Source: Haloplasma contractile SSD-17B (GTDB taxonomy: Bacteria > Bacillota_I > Bacilli_A > Haloplasmatales > Haloplasmataceae). From it: a stretch of DNA of 64,000 nt. The stretch is taken from the NCBI RefSeq assembly GCF_000215935.2, contig NZ_AFNU02000003.1:248001-312000 (forward strand), in the 5' to 3' direction. The position numbers were made by a program, and so were the translations under genes. How positions within the stretch are numbered: position 1 is the first letter of the stretch; the number at the start of each line of letters is the position of its first letter. The notes below the pieces were generated by a model. That model did no database searches and was not told the DNA's origin. It saw nothing but the letters and a program-made list of their open reading frames with translations. Below are positions 35,435 to 44,144 of the stretch, piece by piece.

Positions 35435-36511
35435 CTATATACAAACTTTGTTTCTACCGGTTTGTTTTGCTTGATATAATAACTGATCAGCATGGTGCTT
35501 AATTTTTTCAGGATTCATTATTGTATCAGGACTAATTGCAACTCCTATTGAAACCGTCACTTTTATACACGTTTCACTTTCAAAACAGAAGTGGTGTTTT
35601 TCTACTGAACTGCGTACGTTCTCTGCAATGTCATATGCTTGTCTCTTATTTACGTGATCCATCAAGATACAAAATTCCTCTCCACCAATTCTCGATATCG
35701 AATATGATTTACAAGCAAAACCACGTAAAATCATTGAAACCTGTTTTAAGATTGAATCTCCTGCAGGATGCCCATACGTATCATTAACTTGCTTAAAATG
35801 ATCGATATCAATCATCATCATTCCAATTGTCTGATTTTGCTCCTTAGCACGACTGATTAATTCATTATATATATGATCAAATTGTCGTGTATTATTTAGT
35901 CCTGTTAAAAAATCTTTCGTAGAAATAGTTTTATACTGACTATAAAGCTCATTAGATGTTTTTGCATATTCTGATAACACATATAGAATAATAACTCCAC
36001 CAACTGAAACTAAGAGATACTCTATTAGCACAAGATTCAGATAATCGGTACCTTTTAGTAAATAAACTAGTGAGCTCATAGAGATAATAATTGAAGCTAG
36101 AAAGAAGGACACCCATTTCTTTAAATAATGCTTTACAAAATGGTCGAGTAACCAGTAAGAAACAAAATATAGACAAATACTCAAAACTGCTGTAACAGAG
36201 GATTCATTAATTCCACTAATAGATAGCCTATATAAGATCATAGCCACAGCAGTTAGAATTGATGGAATAAATCCAAAATAAAAGTAAATCAGTAACAAAG
36301 CCATATACCTTAAATCTACAACCGTATTTGAGGCAGGAACAGGAATCGTGAATGACATCAAAGTAATTGCCATTAATGCACCATACATCCCTATAACTAT
36401 GTTTCTTATAAATGCCTTTTTACTAAGAATATTAGTGTCTCTTATTATATGAGCACCAATAAAAATAAATGAAATAAAAATAAAGAACTGATTGAGTAAC
36501 TCTTTTAACAT
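35435..36511 (-). CDS. Membrane diguanylate cyclase (5TM sensor plus GGDEF)
   Basis: A 358-residue protein. Residues 1-180 hold about six hydrophobic helices of the 5TMR-LYT type (FVDLRYMALLL-like segment: VDLRYMALLLIYFYFG, with the conserved proline/arginine turns). Residues about 190-357 are a GGDEF domain with DFLTGLNNTRQFD, MIDIDHFKQVNDTYGH and SRIGGEEFCI; GGEEF is an active-site variant that retains catalysis in the family. It makes cyclic di-GMP from two GTP in response to a membrane-sensed signal. AGGGAGG precedes the ATG. Monocistronic. Confidence 0.92.
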   Translation of the reverse strand: MLKELLNQFFIFISFIFIGAHIIRDTNILSKKAFIRNIVIGMYGALMAITLMSFTIPVPASNTVVDLRYMALLLIYFYFGFIPSILTAVAMILYRLSISGINESSVTAVLSICLYFVSYWLLDHFVKHYLKKWVSFFLASIIISMSSLVYLLKGTDYLNLVLIEYLLVSVGGVIILYVLSEYAKTSNELYSQYKTISTKDFLTGLNNTRQFDHIYNELISRAKEQNQTIGMMMIDIDHFKQVNDTYGHPAGDSILKQVSMILRGFACKSYSISRIGGEEFCILMDHVNKRQAYDIAENVRSSVEKHHFCFESETCIKVTVSIGVAISPDTIMNPEKIKHHADQLLYQAKQTGRNKVCI

Positions 36512-36629
36512 AGGCTATCCCCCTCCCTATATAACTGATTCTAGTTTTTATAATAATGTTACAATATTTTACATTATTTAGCAATTATAATGATTTTCTA
36601 ATAAATCTAGAGTGTAAGGTTATTAAAAC

Positions 36630-37682
36630 CTACTGATCTATTATATCGTATGATGCAGCTTTTCTTAACCGGTTCATAATTGCCAATCCAAACCCTTTTT
36701 CTATAAAACTTTCCGAAAGAATCAAGTCAACACCTAGGTCGTCAAGTATTCTTAATGCTTCAAAAAGATTCTTAGCCACACTTGACAAATCTTCACGACT
36801 CCCTAAACTGATGACAGATGTCGCTTGATATTGCTCTTTTGTTTCATCCGTTGCCATGATTCCAACCTTTATCCCATCATCCTCATATTGTTCTGTTAAC
36901 TCATTTATTCTATTGATAGTAGACGCTAAACTATGCAACTGTACGATTTTTACAGGTGCTTTAGGTGCATAATGACGATATTTCATACCAGGTGCTTTAG
37001 GTTTAAAGCTTTCATGCGGACGTGTCATGATAGCAGGGTCGATATAGATACGTTCATCTATTTCCTTTAAATCTTCAATACTAACTCCACCTGGCCTTAA
37101 GACACACGGAGGATTCTGAGTACAGTCAAGTATTGTTGATTCAAGCCCGACGTCGCTTCGCTTTCCACCAATAATATAGTCAACTCTACCACTTAAATCT
37201 TGGATACAACGGGATACATCAGTAGGACTCGGTCGCCCTGAGATATTAGCAGATGGCGCAGCTATTGGCGTGTTGCTCACTCTTATTAAGTCAAGGGCAA
37301 TTGGATTAGAAGGCATACGAATGCCTACCGTATCAAGACCTGCACAAGTGATGTCAGGAATTAACTCGCTCTTGTTAAAAATTAGTGTTAGAGCACCAGG
37401 CCAAAATCGATTCATTAATAGAGTCGCTATTTCAGGTACATCCTTTACATATGGTCCTATTTCACGGCTACCTACATGTACAATCAAAGGATTGTCTTGA
37501 GGTCTTCCTTTCGCTTTGAATATTTTAGCAACTGCCTCATTATTTAAAGCATCTGCACCTAAACCATATACGGTTTCAGTAGGAAATACAACCAATCCTC
37601 CATCACGAATGGCTTGTCCTGGTCCCCTAAGACTAGTGTAATCTATATTAAGTTCATCTAATATTACAACTTTTGTTTCCAT
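36630..37682 (-). CDS. sua5: L-threonylcarbamoyladenylate synthase, Sua5 type
   Basis: A 350-residue protein. The YrdC/TsaC catalytic domain (about 20-205) shows VVFPTETVYGLGADA, KGRPQDNPLIVHV, GLDTVGIRMPS and APSANISGRPSPT. The Sua5 C-terminal domain (about 240-350) follows a KAPGMKYRHYAPKAPV linker, which places it in the longer Sua5 class. It makes threonylcarbamoyl-AMP from threonine, bicarbonate and ATP for the t6A37 modification of ANN-decoding tRNAs. It starts 33 bases after the methyltransferase stop on the same strand, so the two may be co-transcribed. Confidence 0.95.
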   Translation of the reverse strand: METKVVILDELNIDYTSLRGPGQAIRDGGLVVFPTETVYGLGADALNNEAVAKIFKAKGRPQDNPLIVHVGSREIGPYVKDVPEIATLLMNRFWPGALTLIFNKSELIPDITCAGLDTVGIRMPSNPIALDLIRVSNTPIAAPSANISGRPSPTDVSRCIQDLSGRVDYIIGGKRSDVGLESTILDCTQNPPCVLRPGGVSIEDLKEIDERIYIDPAIMTRPHESFKPKAPGMKYRHYAPKAPVKIVQLHSLASTINRINELTEQYEDDGIKVGIMATDETKEQYQATSVISLGSREDLSSVAKNLFEALRILDDLGVDLILSESFIEKGFGLAIMNRLRKAASYDIIDQ

Positions 37683-37715
37683 AAAACGGTTCCCTTTCAG
37701 TTTTAATTTTCGATC

Positions 37716-38348
37716 TTATACAGACAGAGTAATGAGTCTGTCTTCTATTTTTAATGTTGAAAAACCAAATTGCTCTTTAATCCATTCAAAAGCTTTAGGA
37801 TGATAAAAGAACACATGCGTAGGATCGTTTTTATAATACCACCGTTTGAAGTCGGTATCATCCGTATAAATATCCGTTTTAAGATATAATGTACCTCCAT
37901 CCTTTAACAGAGACCTCAATAGTTTAAATTCTTTCCATGGTGAATGAAAGTGCTCGATTACTTCACAACATACAATAAAATCATAGGTAGTTTTTAATCG
38001 TTCCTCATTATTCCAAAAAAACGGATCGTATAAGGCGACATCATACCCTTTGTCACCTAGCATTTTTGTAATGACAGGTCCTGTTCCCGCTCCAAAGTCA
38101 AGACCTTTAGAAACGGTAGAGTATTTAGACGTTACAGTATCAACAATAGGGGAGACAAATTTTTGATATCTAGGGTCATTTACATCATTGTTATGACTTT
38201 CATACCGCTTTTTTTCTTCGTCTGTTGTAACGTAATCCTCTGTTCTCATTTGTATAGAATGACATCTACTACATTTATAATATTCAAACTCTTTCCACTC
38301 GATAAAAGAATGTGTTTTAGAGTTGCATAATATACACGTTTCTTTCAT
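37716..38348 (-). CDS. Zinc-ribbon plus class I SAM methyltransferase
   Basis: A 210-residue protein. The N-terminus carries two CxxC pairs (CILCNS and CSRCHS) of a small zinc ribbon, followed by a Methyltransf_23-type domain with LDFGAGTGPV, VCCEVIEHFHSP and LLKDGGTLYLKTD. Methyltransferases of this form modify sugars, lipids or small molecules; the substrate is unknown. The ATG at 38348 has AAGGTGAT upstream and was preferred over an ATG 15 bases earlier. It precedes sua5. Confidence 0.82.
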   Translation of the reverse strand: MKETCILCNSKTHSFIEWKEFEYYKCSRCHSIQMRTEDYVTTDEEKKRYESHNNDVNDPRYQKFVSPIVDTVTSKYSTVSKGLDFGAGTGPVITKMLGDKGYDVALYDPFFWNNEERLKTTYDFIVCCEVIEHFHSPWKEFKLLRSLLKDGGTLYLKTDIYTDDTDFKRWYYKNDPTHVFFYHPKAFEWIKEQFGFSTLKIEDRLITLSV

Positions 38349-38658
38349 TAGAATCACCTTCATATCCTTTTATTTAAATGATCGATCGCCTTACAAAAAA
38401 CGACAATCTCAAGTTTTCTTTCTCACCTGTAATACTATATCGATTATTTTAATGTTTTTCAAGCATATAGAACAATTACTTACTTTTTATTGAGAAAAAT
38501 AGCCAATTAAATATAGTATGACTCCAAATAGATGGTTCAATGTATTTGCGACTCTTTCTGTTTTCGGTCACTAAAAAATAAAAAAGTACCGTGTATGGTA
38601 CTTTAGTCTTTGTAAGTCTTAGATAGTTTGCTCATATGACATTTTATTTCTATAACTA
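38349..38658. other. Gene-free stretch between methyltransferase and cysteine desulfurase genes
   Basis: About 310 AT-rich bases. It contains the cysteine-desulfurase terminator at 38573-38604 and presumably the promoter of the methyltransferase-sua5 unit; nothing else is recognised. Confidence 0.6.
38573..38604 (-). terminator. Terminator of the thiol/sulfur gene cluster
   Basis: An 8-bp stem AAAGTACC/GGTACTTT with a 6-base loop and a T-rich tail on the minus strand. Confidence 0.8.
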
Positions 38659-39804
38659 TTAAACTAAATCATTTTCAATAAGTTCAATGACTTCATCACA
38701 GAACACATCAATCTCTCTCTTTGTTGTCGCCTCACCTAGAGAAATACGAATTGAACCCTCTATAAAATCATCAGGTACGTTTATCGCTTTTAAAACATGT
38801 GACGGTTCAATCGCACCGCTATTACACGCACTGCCTGTTGAGATATAAATACCTTTTTTATTTAGGATAAAACACATAATAGATGCATCTACATCCTTAA
38901 ATGAAAGGTTTATATTCCCCGGCAAACGTCGTTTGCTTCCAATTTTGGGACCATTTAATTTGACTTGCTCAATTGAATTTCTTAAACGGTTATACAGGTA
39001 AGATGCCATTTTTATTTGTCTTTCTGATTCTTCCGTCATGTTATGGATTTTGATTTCCATTGCCTTAGCCATTCCTACAATACCCGCAACATTCTCTGTA
39101 CCTGAGCGTATTCCCTGCTCTTGTTTTCCACCATGAATTAGATTTTCAATTTCAATCCCATCTTTTACATACAAACATCCAATACCTTTAGGACCGTAAA
39201 ATTTGTGAGCAGAGAATGAAAGAAGGTCAACACCTAAACCTTGTACATCAACAGGGATATGGCAAATGGCTTGTACCGCATCGACATGTAATAAAACATC
39301 ATGAATTTTACATATTGAATGGACTGACTTTATATCCTGTATCGTACCGATCTCATTGTTAGCCATAATTACAGACACTAGCAATGTATCCTTGTTGATC
39401 AGCTGTTCCAAATGGTTTAAATCAATAAAGCCTTCCTCATCAACGTTTAAGTAATGTATAGTATACCCAATGGACTCTAAAAACGTAACAGTATGACTAA
39501 TTGAATGGTGCTCAATCGGTGTTGTAATAATTTCTTTTTTTTCGGTATACGAAAAGGCAACTCCTTTAAGCGCCCAATTATTAGCCTCGCTCCCCCCCGA
39601 TGTGAAATAGACTTCACTAGGTTTGGCGTTTATTATTTCAGACACCTTTTTACGAGACTGATTAATTGCTTTTTTATTATTAATTGCTGCCTCGTATAAA
39701 GAGGATGGATTTTCAAATTGATCTCTCAAGTAAGGCATCATCTCTTTAAGTACTTCTTCATTTAGTTTCGTTGTCGATGCATGGTCTAAATAGATTGGCT
39801 TCAC
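38659..39804 (-). CDS. Cysteine desulfurase (NifS/IscS-like)
   Basis: A 381-residue PLP enzyme. It opens with PIYLDHASTTKL; the PLP lysine is Lys201 in FSAHKFYGPKG, and the sulfur-carrying Cys327 is in GSACNSG. It moves sulfur from cysteine to iron-sulfur cluster or thionucleoside pathways. The start is most likely the GTG at 39804, with AGGGGTGA seven bases before it; a TTG at 39822 would extend it by six residues into the preceding gene. No IscU or thiI gene is adjacent. It follows a small unknown gene and a thioredoxin-CcdA fusion in a close cluster. Confidence 0.92.
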   Translation of the reverse strand: MKPIYLDHASTTKLNEEVLKEMMPYLRDQFENPSSLYEAAINNKKAINQSRKKVSEIINAKPSEVYFTSGGSEANNWALKGVAFSYTEKKEIITTPIEHHSISHTVTFLESIGYTIHYLNVDEEGFIDLNHLEQLINKDTLLVSVIMANNEIGTIQDIKSVHSICKIHDVLLHVDAVQAICHIPVDVQGLGVDLLSFSAHKFYGPKGIGCLYVKDGIEIENLIHGGKQEQGIRSGTENVAGIVGMAKAMEIKIHNMTEESERQIKMASYLYNRLRNSIEQVKLNGPKIGSKRRLPGNINLSFKDVDASIMCFILNKKGIYISTGSACNSGAIEPSHVLKAINVPDDFIEGSIRISLGEATTKREIDVFCDEVIELIENDLV

Positions 39805-39811
39805 AGCATAA

Positions 39812-40099
39812 TCACCCCTCAACGATTAATATGCAATTTTCTTTTGAATCAACATCTAAAAAATCAATTTGATCTAACACGTCAGATAATTGAAGTTCTT
39901 TGCCTTCAGGTACTAAATCAAGTATTTCTTTAACGTAAAGCTTTATGACATAAGACTGATGGATAATGCAAGGATCCTCATCATCAAATACCTCAATACT
40001 TTTTTTTATAATGTAATCTTTTTTTATTGGAAGATTCAAACTTTTCCCTTTAAATACAATGGTGCCATCATTTAATTTAATATGGACTTTTTTCTTCAT
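39812..40099 (-). CDS. Small unknown protein between thiol-transfer and desulfurase genes
   Basis: I do not recognise this 95-residue protein. It is soluble, beta-rich at the start (VHIKLNDGTIVFKG) and acidic later, with cysteines in DEDPCIIHQ and KENCILIVEG. It lies 27 bases after the thioredoxin-CcdA fusion gene and its stop codon is eight bases before the desulfurase GTG, so the three are almost certainly one operon. The ATG at 40099 has GAGGTGA upstream; the GTG 12 bases earlier was rejected. Its stop is TGA, direct evidence for the standard code. Confidence 0.75.
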   Translation of the reverse strand: MKKKVHIKLNDGTIVFKGKSLNLPIKKDYIIKKSIEVFDDEDPCIIHQSYVIKLYVKEILDLVPEGKELQLSDVLDQIDFLDVDSKENCILIVEG

Positions 40100-40126
40100 A
40101 AGCGAAGTCACCTCTCTTGAATGGAT

Positions 40127-41314
40127 CTATAAAATGAAATTAGTAACGATAAAGAATATAGCAATAAGTAGAAAGAATATTGCATTAAAAAGCTTAATAC
40201 GATGTAAATTTTCTCTTACCCAGTTTGATGTTAGTAGTACTGATTTTGACTTAATAGAAACAACTGCTATTACAATTAATGGTAATACAAACATCAGATT
40301 GTAAATTACTAGCATTAGTGTTGCCAACAAAGTGCTCTCACCAAACTGTACTAATCCTATTATAATTGGTAAATAAATTTGACCCGTACATAAAAATTCG
40401 GTTAATGAAATAATGAATCCTAAAAGGAACGTTAATAATAAAATCGGTATTAAAGAAATGTTACTTTGTTCATCAAAGACCCTCGTAAAGTATTTAATAA
40501 GTTTCTTGTTAAACTTTTGAATCGTTTTTGGTAATTGCAATTTTATTTTAGCGTACTCTTCATTTTTAGATACAATAAAATCATACAAACTAAAAACAAA
40601 TAAAGATAATGCTAAGATAATTACAATCCATGTAATAATAGTAGATAGGTACATAATCTGCGATTGATACTGTCTAATAAAACGAAACAAGATTGTACCT
40701 AATGCAAAATAGGTTAAGTATAAAGCAGATATGTACGTAACACTTACAGCAATTAGCGTTTTACGTTTATCGGTAAAACCTAATAGTGATATAAATAATA
40801 ATAACATGGCAATTGCACATGGATTAAACCCATCTAGTAGTCCAGAAAAAACAATCGTTAGAAATCCCCAGAAGCCTAGTCCTTCAATGTCAAAATCAAT
40901 AACTTGAATGTCTTTTAAATCTTCTTTTGCTAGTTCATATATAGACTGTTCTCCATCCGTTTCAATCGACTGAATTATATCATCAACACCAGATACATAA
41001 GTATCCCCCACAAAAATAATCGGAACGGTTCCCTCATCTTCAGGAACGTAGTATGAGGCATTGTAACTTCTTAATAATTTATAATTATTTTGAGTATGAT
41101 CTGTAATATCATATTTAATAAGAGTAATTCCCTTAACAGGTAAGCTATCAACATATGGTTTTACTGTCTGACATCCTGAACAGGTTGGTGAATAAAAGTA
41201 AACCACCTTTTTCTCAGTTTCTTCATTGTCTTCTGCCTGTACAATATGACTTGTACTACTTACGAATAAAGTTAAAATAATCATTGTCATCATTACAAAA
41301 CTTAATTTCTTCAT
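40127..41314 (-). CDS. Exported thioredoxin-like domain fused to a CcdA/DsbD-type membrane electron carrier
   Basis: A 395-residue protein. After a signal peptide (1-27) comes a thioredoxin/glutaredoxin-like domain with the redox pair Cys45-Cys48 (CSGC) and a cis-proline-type TVPIIFVG. Six or more membrane helices follow (about 145-395), bearing two single cysteines in family positions: Cys166 in DGFNPCAIAML and Cys309 in EFLCTGQIYLP. This is the DsbD-beta/CcdA electron-transfer core, so the protein likely carries cytosolic thiol reducing power to the outside in one chain. GAGGG precedes the ATG at 41314. It heads an operon with a small protein and cysteine desulfurase. Confidence 0.88.
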   Translation of the reverse strand: MKKLSFVMMTMIILTLFVSSTSHIVQAEDNEETEKKVVYFYSPTCSGCQTVKPYVDSLPVKGITLIKYDITDHTQNNYKLLRSYNASYYVPEDEGTVPIIFVGDTYVSGVDDIIQSIETDGEQSIYELAKEDLKDIQVIDFDIEGLGFWGFLTIVFSGLLDGFNPCAIAMLLLFISLLGFTDKRKTLIAVSVTYISALYLTYFALGTILFRFIRQYQSQIMYLSTIITWIVIILALSLFVFSLYDFIVSKNEEYAKIKLQLPKTIQKFNKKLIKYFTRVFDEQSNISLIPILLLTFLLGFIISLTEFLCTGQIYLPIIIGLVQFGESTLLATLMLVIYNLMFVLPLIVIAVVSIKSKSVLLTSNWVRENLHRIKLFNAIFFLLIAIFFIVTNFIL

Positions 41315-41494
41315 TGTCATCCCTCAATCTTTTATTCTATAGTATACTTCAACATCGTAAAGTAAAGTTAGTTTTGTTTATAAAATTATACCATATTTTA
41401 GAAGTATATTCACGATTTATGATATATTTCACATAAATATCAAAAGGGTAGCGAAAATAAAAACCAACTTTATACCCAGGCTATTAGGTGGTTA

Positions 41495-42214
41495 TTAATT
41501 ATTTTTTCTAAACTTATATGCTGAATCGAAATAATTATTCGTAAAAATGATTAACATGATTAACCAAGCACTACCTACAGCAAAACCGGCGAATACATCC
41601 GTTGCATAATGAACGCCTAAATAAATCCTACTAAATCCAACTAGGACAATTAGAATAGAAATGACAGTTGTAGTCAGCACACGATACGCAGTAGTCTTTA
41701 TATTCATATAAAGTAAATACAATAACAAACCATAAAAACTAATACTCACCATCGAATGACCACTAGGAAAACTTAACCCTTCAATGTCAATTAATCGCAT
41801 AATATCAGGTCGTTCACGTTTAAAGATGTATTTAAGTAAAAGATTTAGACCATATGTTGAAACTAAGTTAAAGGCGATCATATATCCATAATGAGCATGT
41901 GTTTTACTTTTCCTAAGAATAAAAAAACTAATCACTGAAACGGCAATTAAAACTGGTGCCGAACCAAGATGTGTAATGAATACCATTAACGATGTTAAAC
42001 GTTCTGAGATAATTGGACTAATTAATTTATAAATAAAATCATCAAGAAATGCTAAGTTATCTCTAATAAGTCCACGGGAAAGTAGAATGAAAAAGATGAT
42101 CATACTACTAAGTATTAATAGTGCTTCTCGCTTCTCATTGAAGTATTTATTTATGTATAATACATGCACCACTAAGAATACAATCAAAATCATATAAAAT
42201 AATAAAGCTGGCAT
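41495..42214 (-). CDS. PAP2-family membrane phosphatase
   Basis: A 239-residue protein with about six helices and the three PAP2 motifs: KYIFKRERPD (KX6RP type), FPSGHSM and GFSRIYLGVHYATDV. It dephosphorylates phosphatidic acid, phosphatidylglycerol phosphate or undecaprenyl pyrophosphate; these cannot be told apart here. The ATG at 42214 has GGAGGTG upstream; a GTG nine bases earlier lies in the ribosome site. Confidence 0.92.
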   Translation of the reverse strand: MPALLFYMILIVFLVVHVLYINKYFNEKREALLILSSMIIFFILLSRGLIRDNLAFLDDFIYKLISPIISERLTSLMVFITHLGSAPVLIAVSVISFFILRKSKTHAHYGYMIAFNLVSTYGLNLLLKYIFKRERPDIMRLIDIEGLSFPSGHSMVSISFYGLLLYLLYMNIKTTAYRVLTTTVISILIVLVGFSRIYLGVHYATDVFAGFAVGSAWLIMLIIFTNNYFDSAYKFRKNN

Positions 42215-42445
42215 TAAATGCACCTCCGAATCAAACGTTACTTGTCTGTTAAATATATTAGTAGTATAAATATAAAATTCGAATTACTATACATTGTATA
42301 ACAACCAATCTAGGTATTACACGTTAAATCGTGATAGTTATAGCATGGATAAACATTTGTTTCTTATGTAACTGGATTCTTATACATCCCTCAATTTTAT
42401 TGTTTCATATAGTAATAGTAAATACAACAAAGGGGGTGTTTGCTA

Positions 42446-42586
42446 ATGTTTGGATACGGATGTGGTGGCTACGGCTATGGCTATGGCGGAGGCTTAGGTT
42501 ATGGTGGTGGCTTTGGAAGTAGCTTTGCTTTAATATTAGTATTATTTATTCTACTTTCTATTATAGGTGTTTCAGCTATTAGTTAA
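42446..42586 (+). CDS. YjcZ-like Gly/Tyr-rich membrane microprotein
   Basis: A 46-residue protein. Residues 1-24 are Gly/Tyr repeats (GYGCGGYGYGYGGG and onwards) and residues 27-45 are one hydrophobic helix ending in IIGVSAIS. This is the pattern of the YjcZ family, small proteins best known from Bacillus spore proteomes. AGGGGGTG precedes the ATG at proper spacing and a terminator follows, so the gene is real despite its size. In this window there is no other sporulation gene, so the sporulation link should not be assumed. Confidence 0.85.
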   Translation: MFGYGCGGYGYGYGGGLGYGGGFGSSFALILVLFILLSIIGVSAIS

Positions 42587-42611
42587 TTATTACAATCAAT
42601 GTTGTATATTC

Positions 42612-42656
42612 AAAAACCTGTATGCAAGTCAATGACTTGTAGACAGGTTTTTTTCT
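42612..42656. terminator. Convergent terminator after the YjcZ-like gene
   Basis: AAACCTGT and CAAGTCA pair with TGACTTG and ACAGGTTT with small internal bulges, flanked by A and T runs. Confidence 0.82.
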
Positions 42657-42659
42657 TAC

Positions 42660-43277
42660 TTAAACATATTCAATTTGCTCTATATTACAGTTTGAACCTT
42701 GAATAATATTCTTTCCTTTTACATACTTGACTGTTACATTAGAAAGTTCGATATTACAGCCTATGATTCGGTCAATAGTAAGTTGTTTATTTAGATTTGG
42801 CTTTATTGTGATGAACGGCCCTTTTATCAGTTTAATAGTACCTGATGCATGACCTTGAAATTCAACTTTATTTGCTTTAATAAGCTCAGCATTAATGACA
42901 TCATGTATCTCTATACTATAGGCATCTATTTCCTTTATAGTAGCAATACCCTGTAAAAGGACGGTTTTGGCAATTAATGAATTATTTTTAATTTTGACCT
43001 CATTTTTGACATTGATGGTCTTTACATAGACATCCTGATTAAAATAAGCGGAGCCTCTTATTAGGATCGTATTCGCATCGACTTGATCATTAAAAGAAGC
43101 CATTCCCTCAATCATGATTGTTTTCGCTGTAATAGGAGCATTAAAGACTGCCGTATCGTAAATATCAATTATTTCAGAGCGTATATCACCATTCACTTCT
43201 AACGGAGCGAGTACTCGGATGTTGTTAAACGTCCCTCCATTGATTTGTCTTGCTGATAACACATTAAGGTTAATCAT
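42660..43277 (-). CDS. Bactofilin-like right-handed beta-helix protein
   Basis: A 205-residue soluble protein made of short hydrophobic strands spaced about 17-20 residues apart (VNGDIRSEIIDIYDTAVFNAP, IMIEGMASFND, ILIRGSAYFNQ, VLLQGIATIKE and so on). This is the periodicity of bactofilins and other polymer-forming beta-helix proteins. Such proteins assemble into cytoskeletal filaments. The identification is from pattern only; a cell-wall or transferase beta-helix is the alternative. It lies 21 bases after a HAD hydrolase gene on the same strand. The start ATG at 43277 has a weak GGTG site. Confidence 0.6.
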   Translation of the reverse strand: MINLNVLSARQINGGTFNNIRVLAPLEVNGDIRSEIIDIYDTAVFNAPITAKTIMIEGMASFNDQVDANTILIRGSAYFNQDVYVKTINVKNEVKIKNNSLIAKTVLLQGIATIKEIDAYSIEIHDVINAELIKANKVEFQGHASGTIKLIKGPFITIKPNLNKQLTIDRIIGCNIELSNVTVKYVKGKNIIQGSNCNIEQIEYV

Positions 43278-43298
43278 TTTATACACCAACTTATTAAG

Positions 43299-44099
43299 TT
43301 ATGATCGGTTAAAGACAAATTTATTTATCACTTGCGCAATACCATCTTGATCATTTGAGTAGGTTACATAATCAGCAGCTTCCTTAATGACCCGACTAGC
43401 GTTCCCCATAGCAACACCTAATCCTGCATACTTAATCATGCTTAAATCATTAAAACCATCACCAACAGCGATCATCTCGTGCTGTTTTATATTTAGTTTT
43501 TGTCCAAGTCGTTTTAAAGCAAGTGCTTTTGATGCACGGTAGTCAACAAATTCTAGGTAAAATGGTTTTGAAGTGTGGTAATTAATTGTATCACCTATTT
43601 GATTCAAAACACTGGATTCGAATTTTGAAATAGTCTTAACATCATCGTACCACAGGAGTTTTGTTGCACCGTCTTTTACTACTTCAACAATATCTTGTAT
43701 GACAATTGGTTCCGTATTTGCAGCTTTCCCGTACTTCGTAGCCCTCTCATTAAGTTTATTTACATACAGCTTATTATGATTCCACAGGATAATCGTTGTG
43801 TCATAATGTTGACCTAACTGATAAATGTCGATTGCATCTTCTTTACTTAGTTTTTGTTCGAACAGTAGTTCCTTTGACTTCCCCATTAAAATCATAGCTC
43901 CATTATACGTAATAAACGGTAAATCCAAGTTTAGTTCATCGATTATGGGTTCTACACCTTGTATTGCCCTACCTGTACAGATGACAACAGGTATTCCTGT
44001 ATCGCTAACCTCCGTGATTGTGCGCCTTGTTAATTCAGAAATTTTATGATCAGTCGTTAAGAGCGTACCATCTATATCTAACGCAATTAATTTATACAT
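43299..44099 (-). CDS. Cof-type HAD-IIB sugar-phosphate phosphatase
   Basis: A 266-residue HAD hydrolase. Motif I is IALDIDGTLL at the N-terminus, motif II VICTGRA, motif III a lysine in RASKALALK and motif IV GDGFNDLSMI with GVAMGNA after it. Cof/YidA proteins remove phosphate from sugar phosphates and flavin or pyridoxal phosphates. GAGGTGA precedes the ATG. It appears to be the first gene of a unit with the bactofilin-like gene. Confidence 0.92.
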   Translation of the reverse strand: MYKLIALDIDGTLLTTDHKISELTRRTITEVSDTGIPVVICTGRAIQGVEPIIDELNLDLPFITYNGAMILMGKSKELLFEQKLSKEDAIDIYQLGQHYDTTIILWNHNKLYVNKLNERATKYGKAANTEPIVIQDIVEVVKDGATKLLWYDDVKTISKFESSVLNQIGDTINYHTSKPFYLEFVDYRASKALALKRLGQKLNIKQHEMIAVGDGFNDLSMIKYAGLGVAMGNASRVIKEAADYVTYSNDQDGIAQVINKFVFNRS

Positions 44100-44144
44100 G
44101 TATTCACCTCATAGATTGATTCTGAATGAACGCTTAATATTTTA

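Noticed and set aside
39812-39814. Possible Mycoplasma-type use of TGA as tryptophan
   Set aside because: This gene ends with TGA directly before the next gene's start, and tryptophan codons throughout the window are TGG.
41460-41494. Imperfect hairpin after the PAP2 gene
   Set aside because: The stem is short with a bulge, so it was not listed as a terminator.
42331-42522. 63-codon plus-strand reading with a Trp/Arg/Leu-rich end
   Set aside because: It is an out-of-frame reading of the YjcZ-like gene; the Gly/Tyr frame has the ribosome site and family match.
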